Under the pieces are notes generated by a model. That model made no database searches, was not told where the DNA came from, and was given only the letters and a program-made list of their open reading frames with translations. Shown here one piece after another: positions 56,506 through 64,000 of a stretch of DNA of 64,000 nucleotides. The position numbers and the translations under genes are program-made. How positions within the stretch are numbered: the stretch's first letter is position 1; every line of letters starts with the position of its first letter. The stretch is from Actinomycetes bacterium (lineage in GTDB: Bacteria > Actinomycetota > Actinomycetes > Mycobacteriales > Mycobacteriaceae), in NCBI GenBank assembly GCA_023460175.1, contig JAEWRC010000166.1, forward strand, positions 91,870 to 155,869, in the 5' to 3' direction.

Positions 56506-57507
56506 TTGGCAACGCATCGCTCGACACCGCGCTCACATGCGCAAACGTCGACGACGGCCCCCCGTAACGATCTTGATTTCCACGCCAACGAAGTGACCGA
56601 CATCTTGCCGTTCAACGAGTTCGGGCGCCTGGATGACCTTGATTTCCACGAGGGCGCCTTCGGCTCGGAGGCCGACATCCTGCGCGCCCCGGAACTCGAC
56701 GACGTCGCCGACACCGACGAGATGCCGCTGACGCTGATGCGCCGGATGGACATCAACGTCATCCACGACCCCGACGCCACCGACGTCATCCCGCGCGTGA
56801 GCGGCGGTCAGCACCGCAAGCCGGCCGCGAGCGCCCTGAAGGGCCGCGTCATGATCGCCGCGATGGCGGCCGGAGCCGCGGCCGCCGCGGCCCACACCGC
56901 CATCAACCCGTCCGACGAAGCCTCGGCCAAGACCGTGCTGGCCTCCGACACCACCGTGCCGGGCACCGCCGCCCCCGACGCCCCGCGCGGCATGCAGGTC
57001 GTCAGCGTCACGCCCGCCGCGAGCAGCAGCGTGCACTCCGAGGAACTCGCCAAGGGCGCCGCCTACGCGCAGGAGCGCGCCGAGCGTGAAGCCCGGCTGT
57101 CCGCCCCGCTGTTCGTCAAGCCCACCAACGGCATCTTCACCTCCGGCTTCGGCTACCGCTGGGGCGCCCTGCACGCCGGCGTCGACATCGCCAGCCCCAT
57201 CGGCACCCCCATCTACACCGTGGCCGACGGCGTCGTCATCGAGGCCGGCCCCACCGCCGGCTACGGCGCGCTGGTCAAGGTGCGCCACCGCGACGGCACC
57301 GTCACCCTCTACGGCCACGTGAACACCTGGACGGTCAGCGTGGGGCAGGCCGTGATGGCCGGTGACCAGATCGCCACCGTCGGCAACCGTGGTTTCTCGA
57401 CCGGCCCGCACCTCCACTTGGAGGTCATGCCCAACGGCACCGACCGCATCGATCCGGTGCCGTGGCTTGCGCAGCGCGGCATCAGCGTCGGCGGCTACGC
57501 CGGCTGA
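56506..57507 (+). CDS. M23-family (LytM) peptidoglycan endopeptidase-like protein
   Basis: A 333-residue protein with an acidic cytoplasmic N-terminal half, one membrane segment (MIAAMAAGAAAAAAHTA, about residues 117-133) and a C-terminal M23 domain. The zinc ligands are visible as His223 and Asp227 (HAGVD) and His304 in HLHLE, with His302 as the catalytic partner. It probably trims peptidoglycan cross-links or acts as an envelope regulator. TTG 56506 matches the length of the M. tuberculosis homologue Rv0950c; no clear Shine-Dalgarno is present. Confidence 0.85.
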   Translation: MATHRSTPRSHAQTSTTAPRNDLDFHANEVTDILPFNEFGRLDDLDFHEGAFGSEADILRAPELDDVADTDEMPLTLMRRMDINVIHDPDATDVIPRVSGGQHRKPAASALKGRVMIAAMAAGAAAAAAHTAINPSDEASAKTVLASDTTVPGTAAPDAPRGMQVVSVTPAASSSVHSEELAKGAAYAQERAEREARLSAPLFVKPTNGIFTSGFGYRWGALHAGVDIASPIGTPIYTVADGVVIEAGPTAGYGALVKVRHRDGTVTLYGHVNTWTVSVGQAVMAGDQIATVGNRGFSTGPHLHLEVMPNGTDRIDPVPWLAQRGISVGGYAG

Positions 57508-57511
57508 GCCG

Positions 57512-58096
57512 TTGACGGAACCCCCGAAACCCCTTCCCCCTGACGAACCGCCCTCGGGCGCGGAAACGCGCATCATTCGCCGCGCGCCCAGCGACGACGA
57601 CGCCCGGACCGGCATCATCCGTCGCGCCCCGACCGGGGCCATCCCCGTGGCGCCGCCCACCGCGTTCGTCCCGCAGGCCGACGAGTCCGCCACCGGCCTG
57701 CTGTCGCCCATAAAACCCAAGCCTGCGGGTCCGGGCACCGCGGTGGCGGCCTGCGTGGTCGCCATGGTCAGCGCGTGGGCCACCCTGGTGTTGGCGACCA
57801 GCCTCATCACCGGCTGGTGGAGCACCGACCGATTGTTCTGTGCCGCAGTGGGTTTCCTGGCCCTCGTGTTCGCCGCTGCAACCGCGACGGGCATCGTCAT
57901 GCTGCTGTTGCGGCGCGGGTTGGGCCGCTACCTGATCGCCATCGGCGCCGTGGTCGCACTGCTCGGTTTCGGTGGCGTGTTCATCGCGGGCGCGCAGATC
58001 CCGTGGGTGGTGTACGTGATCCCGGTGCTCCCGGTGGCCAGCGCGGTGCTGGCGCTGCTGCCCGCGACCAGACGCTGGGCGCACGATCCCAGCTGA
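57512..58096 (+). CDS. Membrane protein with Pro/Arg-rich N-terminus
   Basis: A 194-residue protein. The N-terminal third is hydrophilic, with two similar blocks ETRIIRRAPS and TGIIRRAPTGA; then four predicted membrane helices (about residues 80-102, 108-130, 138-158 and 163-182). TTG 57512 lies four bases after the M23 stop, so the genes are probably coupled. No known motif. It is convergent with uvrD1, with one base between the stops. Confidence 0.7.
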   Translation: MTEPPKPLPPDEPPSGAETRIIRRAPSDDDARTGIIRRAPTGAIPVAPPTAFVPQADESATGLLSPIKPKPAGPGTAVAACVVAMVSAWATLVLATSLITGWWSTDRLFCAAVGFLALVFAAATATGIVMLLLRRGLGRYLIAIGAVVALLGFGGVFIAGAQIPWVVYVIPVLPVASAVLALLPATRRWAHDPS

Positions 58097-58097
58097 A

Positions 58098-60443
58098 CTA
58101 CAGCTTGCTGATCGGAGCGTGGTTGTGCATCAGCTTGACCCGTCCGGCGCTGCCGAAGTCGATCAGCGACATCGCCGACTCCCCGGCCCCGGTGACCTCC
58201 TCGACGCGGCCGAGCCCGTACTTGTCGTGGGTCACCCGGTCCCCCGGCGCCAGCACGATCAGCGGGCGGTTGCGCGCCGCCGCCGGCCGGCTCGGCGCCG
58301 GACGCGACGACCCACCGCCGAATGAGGTGCCGCCGCCCGAGAGCCGACCCGGTGCGCTGAACGCCGCGACCTGCTCGGTGCGGCGCCAATCGATCAGCTC
58401 CTGCGGAATCTCGCGCAGGAAGCGGGATTCCGGGTTGAGCATCGGCTGCCCCCACGACGAGCGCACCTTGGCGCGGCTGAGGTGCAGCCGCTGCCGCGCC
58501 CGGGTGATCCCGACGTAGGCCAGCCGTCGTTCCTCGGACAGTTCGGTCGGATCGCCGAGCGCCCGCATGTGCGGGAACATGCCGTCCTCCCAACCGATCA
58601 CGAACACCACCGGGAACTCGAGCCCCTTGGCGGTGTGCAGCGTCATCATGGTGACCACACCCGCACCCTCTTCGGGGATCTCGTCGGTGTCGGCCACCAA
58701 CGACACCCGTTCCAGGAACTCGGCGAGCACCCCGGTCTCGGGGACGTCCTCGTCGACCGGGGCGTCATCACCCTCGGACTCGGCCAGTGCGGCGGCGTTG
58801 GCCCGGTCGATGCTGAATTCGTGTGCGACGCTGACGAGTTCGTTGAGGTTGTCCAGGCGCGCGAGGTCCTGCGGATCCGACGACGACTCCAGCGATTGGC
58901 GGTAGCCGCTGCGGTCGAGCACCGCCTCCACCAGGTCCCCGAGCTCGTCGTCGAGCTTGCCGCGCAACCCGTCGAGCAACTCCACGAACGCGGCGATCGC
59001 CTTCTCGGAGCGGGTGTTGAGCATCGGCACCTTGCCCTCGGCGGCGGCCTGCAGGGCGTCGTTGAAGTTCGCACCGGTGTTCTCGGCGTAGACCGCGACG
59101 CAGGCCTCGGCCCGGTCGCCGATCCCGCGCCGCGGGGTGTTGAGGATCCGGCGCATGCTCACCGAGTCCCCCGGGTTGTCCAGGACCCGCAAGTAGGCCA
59201 CGATGTCGCGGATCTCCTTGCGCTCGTAAAAGCGCACGCCCCCAACGACTTTGTACGGAATGCCGGCCCGGATGAACACCTCTTCCAGGGCGCGGGAGGA
59301 GTTGTTGGTGCGGTAGAACACCGCGACGTCGTTATAGCTGATCTCGCCGCGGTCGCGCAGCGAGTCGATCTCCTCTGCCACGAACCGCGCCTCGTCGTGC
59401 TCGTTGTCGGCGACGTAGCCGACGATCAGCTCGCCCTCGCCGGCGTCGGTCCACAGCCGCTTGTCGCGGCGCCCGGAGTTGCGCGCGATGACCGAGTTGG
59501 CCGCGTTGAGGATGTTCTGGGTCGACCGGTAGTTCTGCTCCAGCAGAATCGTCGTGGCGTCCGGGAAGTCGCGCTCGAAGTCCTCGATGTTGCGGATCGT
59601 CGCGCCGCGGAACGCATAGATCGACTGATCGGCGTCGCCGACCACGCACAGCTCGCCGGGCGCGATCCCGTCCTGGGTCGCCTCGGTCCCGACCAGCTCG
59701 CGGACCAGTACGTACTGAGCGTGGTTGGTGTCCTGGTACTCGTCGACCAGGATGTGCCGGAATCGGCGGCGGTAGTACTGCGCGATCTGCGGGAAGGCCT
59801 GCAGGATGCCGACCGTCTCCCCGATCAGGTCGTCGAAGTCCAACGCGTTCGCGGCCCGCAGCCGGCGCTGGTACTCGCCGTAGACCGAGGCGACGGTGCG
59901 GTGCAGATCGTCGGAGACGTCGCTGAGTTCGGCGACGGCCTGCTCGGGATCGATCAGCTCGTTCTTCAGGTTCGAGATGGAGTTGGCCAGCAGGCGCGGC
60001 GAGTAGCGCTTGACGTCCAGGCCCATGTCCTTGGCGATCATCATCAGCAGCCGGCGCGAGTCGTCGGCGTCGTAGATGGAGAAGTTCGAGTTGAGCCCCG
60101 GCAGCAGCGAGGCCTGGTTGCGCAGGATGCGCACGCACGTGGAGTGGAATGTGGACACCCACATCGAGCGGGCGCGCGGGCCCACGAGGTCCACCACCCG
60201 CTCGCGCATCTCCGCGGCGGCCTTGTTGGTGAACGTGATGGCCAGGATCTGCCCGACGCCGGCGTCGCGCGCGGCCAGCAGGTAGGCGATCCGCCGCGTC
60301 AGCACGGCGGTCTTTCCGGAGCCGGCGCCGGCCACGATCAACAGCGGGGTGCCCTCGTGCAGCACGGCCTGGCGCTGCTGCGGGTTGAGGCCCTCCAGAA
60401 GTTGATCGGTCTCGCTGGCGGTCGACGGTGAAAACGAAGTCAT
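58098..60443 (-). CDS. uvrD1: ATP-dependent DNA helicase UvrD1
   Basis: A 781-residue SF1A helicase for nucleotide-excision repair and Ku-linked end processing. Motif I GAGSGKTAVLTRR, motif II LVDEYQDTN, VVGDADQSIYAFRGA (III), YRSTQNIL (IV), TLHTAKGLEFPVVF (V) and YVGITRARQRL (VI) are all present. The C-terminal tail (about 690-781) ends in a Tudor-like KYGLGRVEEVTG segment as in PcrA. ATG 60443 begins MTSFSPSTA; a TAGGTT lies 10 bases upstream. Confidence 0.96.
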   Translation of the reverse strand: MTSFSPSTASETDQLLEGLNPQQRQAVLHEGTPLLIVAGAGSGKTAVLTRRIAYLLAARDAGVGQILAITFTNKAAAEMRERVVDLVGPRARSMWVSTFHSTCVRILRNQASLLPGLNSNFSIYDADDSRRLLMMIAKDMGLDVKRYSPRLLANSISNLKNELIDPEQAVAELSDVSDDLHRTVASVYGEYQRRLRAANALDFDDLIGETVGILQAFPQIAQYYRRRFRHILVDEYQDTNHAQYVLVRELVGTEATQDGIAPGELCVVGDADQSIYAFRGATIRNIEDFERDFPDATTILLEQNYRSTQNILNAANSVIARNSGRRDKRLWTDAGEGELIVGYVADNEHDEARFVAEEIDSLRDRGEISYNDVAVFYRTNNSSRALEEVFIRAGIPYKVVGGVRFYERKEIRDIVAYLRVLDNPGDSVSMRRILNTPRRGIGDRAEACVAVYAENTGANFNDALQAAAEGKVPMLNTRSEKAIAAFVELLDGLRGKLDDELGDLVEAVLDRSGYRQSLESSSDPQDLARLDNLNELVSVAHEFSIDRANAAALAESEGDDAPVDEDVPETGVLAEFLERVSLVADTDEIPEEGAGVVTMMTLHTAKGLEFPVVFVIGWEDGMFPHMRALGDPTELSEERRLAYVGITRARQRLHLSRAKVRSSWGQPMLNPESRFLREIPQELIDWRRTEQVAAFSAPGRLSGGGTSFGGGSSRPAPSRPAAARNRPLIVLAPGDRVTHDKYGLGRVEEVTGAGESAMSLIDFGSAGRVKLMHNHAPISKL

Positions 60444-60576
60444 ATCGTCTGTAAACCTACCGCTCCCGACCGACACCTTTGCGCTGGCACGACCATCGGT
60501 GGCACACTCGATTGGTGCTCGATGCGCGGTGGCGATTATCTCTACGGGCAACAGCGAGTAGGCAGAGGATGACGCA

Positions 60577-60837
60577 ATGAGCGTGGACAGCACCGAGACC
60601 GACGTCGACGCATTGCGCGGCGAGATCGACCGGCTCGACGCCGAGATCCTGGCCGCGGTGCAGCGGCGCACCGAGGTATCCAAGCTGATCGGCAAGGCCC
60701 GGATGGCCTCCGGCGGAACGCGGCTGGTGCACAGCCGGGAGATGAAGGTCATCGAGCGCTACAGCGCGCTGGGCCCCGATGGCAAGGACCTGGCCATGCT
60801 GCTGCTGCGGATGGGCCGCGGCCGCCTCGGCCACTGA
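60577..60837 (+). CDS. Chorismate mutase (AroQ-delta type)
   Basis: An 86-residue intracellular chorismate mutase converting chorismate to prephenate for Phe/Tyr synthesis. The AroQ helix 1 carries LRGEIDRLDAEILAAVQRR, then KLIGKARMASGGTR and HSREMKVIERY. In M. tuberculosis the homologue Rv0948c is nearly inactive alone and is activated by DAHP synthase. ATG is preceded by AGAGGA. The C-terminal MLLRMGRGRLGH matches the segment reported to contact DAHP synthase. Confidence 0.92.
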   Translation: MSVDSTETDVDALRGEIDRLDAEILAAVQRRTEVSKLIGKARMASGGTRLVHSREMKVIERYSALGPDGKDLAMLLLRMGRGRLGH

Positions 60838-60844
60838 TCTACCT

Positions 60845-60858
60845 GGGGCAACCGCCCC
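60845..60858. terminator. Short hairpin between chorismate mutase and the aldehyde dehydrogenase
   Basis: GGGGC-AACC-GCCCC is a 5-bp GC stem with a tetraloop in the 21-base gap between two convergent genes. Confidence 0.45.
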
Positions 60859-62307
60859 CTACTGGGTGAAGGCGATGTACTTGGTGTCCAGGTATTCCTC
60901 GATGCCCTCGATACCGCCCTCCCTCCCGAAGCCGGACTCCTTGATGCCGCCGAACGGTGCCGCCGCGTCCGAAATCACCCCGCGGTTGACGCCGACCATC
61001 CCCGATTCGATGGCCTCGGCGACCCGCAGCGCCCGGTCCAGGGACTGCGTGTAGATGTAGGCGGCCAGGCCGTAGTCGGTGTCGTTGGCCACCTGGATGG
61101 CCTCTTCCTCGGTGTCGAATCCGACGATCGGCGCGACGGGTCCGAACACCTCCTCCTTGAGGATGCGCGATTCGGGTGCGACGTCGGTGAGCACCGTGGC
61201 GGGATAGAAGTTGCCCGGCCCCTCCGGCGCGACGCCGCCCACGGCGACCTTCGCCCCCTTGGCCACGGCGTCGGACACCAGGTCCTCGACGGTCTTGACC
61301 TGCTTGGTGTTGATCAGCGGACCCAGCGTGGAGCCGTCCTTCAACCCGTCGCCCAGGGTGAACTCGCTCATCCGCTTGACCAGCTTCTCGGTGAACTCGG
61401 CCCGCACGGAGTTGGCGACATGGAAGCGGTTGGCGGCCGTGCAGGCCTCGCCGCCGTTGCGCATCTTGGCCAGGATCGCGCCGTCGACCGCGGCATCCAG
61501 ATCGGCGTCGTCGAACACGATGAACGGCGCGTTGCCGCCGAGTTCCATCGAGGTCCGCAGCAGCTTGTCGGCCGACTGCTTGACCAGGGCCTTGCCGACG
61601 CCGGTGGAGCCGGTGAAGGTCAGCTTGCGCAGCCGGCCGTCGTCGATCAGGGCGCCGGTCAGATCGCCGGGCTTGGAGGTGGGCAGGACCGACAGCACGC
61701 CCTTGGGCAGCCCGGCCTCGTCCATCAACTTGGCCAGCAGCAGCATGGTCAGCGGCGTCTCCTGGGCCGGCTTGACGATCATCGTGCAACCGGCGGCCAC
61801 GGCGGGGCCGATCTTGCGGGTGCCCATCGCCAGCGGGAAGTTCCACGGGGTGATCGCGTAGCAGAGCCCAACGGGTGCCTTGCTGACCAGGATGCGGCCG
61901 GTGCCCGCGGGGCTGCCGGTGTAGCGGCCGTCGATGCGCACGGCCTCCTCGGCGAACCAGCGGAAGAACTCGGCGCCGTACTTGACCTCGCCCTTGCTCT
62001 CGGCGAGCACCTTGCCCATCTCGAGGGTCATCAGCGCGGCGATGTCGTCGGCGTGGGCGGTGATGGTCTCGAAGACCGAACGCAGGATCTCGCCGCGCTC
62101 GCGCGGCGGGGTGGCGGCCCAGTCGTCCTGCACGGCGGTCGCCGCCTCCACGGCGGCGATCCCGTCGGCGACAGTGGCGTCGGCCACCTGGGTGAGCACT
62201 TCACCGGTCGCGGGGTTGAAGACGTCGAACTGCGCGGCGGCCTCGCGTTCGACACCCCCGATCCACAGGCCCGTCGGTACCGATGACAGCAGCTTGGTGG
62301 TGTCCAT
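60859..62307 (-). CDS. gabD: NAD(P)-dependent succinate-semialdehyde dehydrogenase
   Basis: A 482-residue aldehyde dehydrogenase. FNPATGEVL, ITPWNFPLAMGTRKIGPAVAAG (NAD-binding), TFTGSTGVGKAL, ELGGNAPFIVFDDADLD with the general-base Glu, and GGEACTAANRFHV with the nucleophilic Cys are visible. This set, with EACTAANR in place of the usual QxCxxxxR, marks the succinate-semialdehyde/glutarate-semialdehyde class. It converts succinate semialdehyde to succinate. ATG 62307 was chosen; the longer frame runs into the pgi promoter. Confidence 0.9.
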   Translation of the reverse strand: MDTTKLLSSVPTGLWIGGVEREAAAQFDVFNPATGEVLTQVADATVADGIAAVEAATAVQDDWAATPPRERGEILRSVFETITAHADDIAALMTLEMGKVLAESKGEVKYGAEFFRWFAEEAVRIDGRYTGSPAGTGRILVSKAPVGLCYAITPWNFPLAMGTRKIGPAVAAGCTMIVKPAQETPLTMLLLAKLMDEAGLPKGVLSVLPTSKPGDLTGALIDDGRLRKLTFTGSTGVGKALVKQSADKLLRTSMELGGNAPFIVFDDADLDAAVDGAILAKMRNGGEACTAANRFHVANSVRAEFTEKLVKRMSEFTLGDGLKDGSTLGPLINTKQVKTVEDLVSDAVAKGAKVAVGGVAPEGPGNFYPATVLTDVAPESRILKEEVFGPVAPIVGFDTEEEAIQVANDTDYGLAAYIYTQSLDRALRVAEAIESGMVGVNRGVISDAAAPFGGIKESGFGREGGIEGIEEYLDTKYIAFTQ

Positions 62308-62322
62308 CCCTCCATCATTCAC

Positions 62323-62328
62323 TAAGGT
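62323..62328 (+). promoter_or_regulatory. Leaderless -10 of pgi
   Basis: TAAGGT fits TAnnnT and ends seven bases before the pgi ATG at 62336, the spacing of a leaderless mRNA. There is no Shine-Dalgarno sequence. Confidence 0.5.
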
Positions 62329-62335
62329 CGAGAAC

Positions 62336-63985
<1,650 letters not shown>

Positions 63986-64000
63986 TTTTGGCGTGTTTTA

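Overview
The window is 64 kb of dense, high-GC actinobacterial DNA from a mycobacterium. The gene content and order follow the Mycobacterium tuberculosis interval Rv0946c-Rv1005c in reverse (pgi, uvrD1, sucCD, purNH, the acc/fadE cluster, mprAB-pepD, galU-glp-glpR, arcA, pmt, rsmI, pabB). An MspA-type outer-membrane porin, the absence of the PE_PGRS genes that lie here in M. tuberculosis, and several insertions point to a rapidly growing, Mycolicibacterium-like species. Identifications rest on protein motifs and remembered families; no database was searched.

Layout, left to right. 1-7.3 kb: partial pabB, rsmI and pmt divergent from overlapping -10 elements, sseB, arcA, soxR with a dyad over its -10, and an AlkB-like dioxygenase behind a LexA box. 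6.6-9.4 kb: two related lipoproteins, then three tandem small secreted proteins that all end in GPIVGRR. 9.4-12.6 kb: AroE-like protein, cAMP-dependent lysine acetyltransferase, TetR regulator, small secreted protein, tRNA-Ala. 12.6-20 kb: the glpR-rimJ-glp-galU block (gephyrin-like division module), 5-formyl-THF cyclo-ligase, a CIRCE-controlled redox chaperone (ruc), a SAF protein, mscL and an MspA-type porin. 20-25.6 kb: a long porin leader holding an unlisted 52-aa ORF, moaB2, and pepD-mprB-mprA with two matching MprA-box-like repeats. 25.7-34.1 kb: a translationally coupled operon of AtuA-like protein, two acyl-CoA dehydrogenases, acyl-CoA carboxylase subunits and a LiuC/AtuE-like hydratase. 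34.1-39.5 kb: two related exported proteins around a hydroxyacyl-CoA dehydrogenase, plus a scrambled pseudogene copy of that dehydrogenase. 39.5-48.7 kb: VWA/MoxR pair, purH-purN, perM, a DUF5336 protein and an SfnG-like monooxygenase. 48.8-64 kb: a KstR-box oxidoreductase, thiolase-like protein, TetR with duplicated operators, S9 peptidase, sucCD, an M23 peptidase, uvrD1, chorismate mutase, succinate-semialdehyde dehydrogenase and pgi.

The coding content is mostly housekeeping. The less expected material is (i) the GPIVGRR secreted-protein array, each gene with a 5'-leader hairpin; (ii) the 52-aa ORF with its own Shine-Dalgarno sequence, a CRP-consensus site and a perfect 9-6-9 inverted repeat, upstream of the porin; (iii) the duplicated and rearranged secreted-protein/dehydrogenase locus; and (iv) an unusually readable set of regulatory sites (LexA, HrcA/CIRCE, SoxR-like, KstR, MprA-like, CRP-like and a doubled TetR operator).
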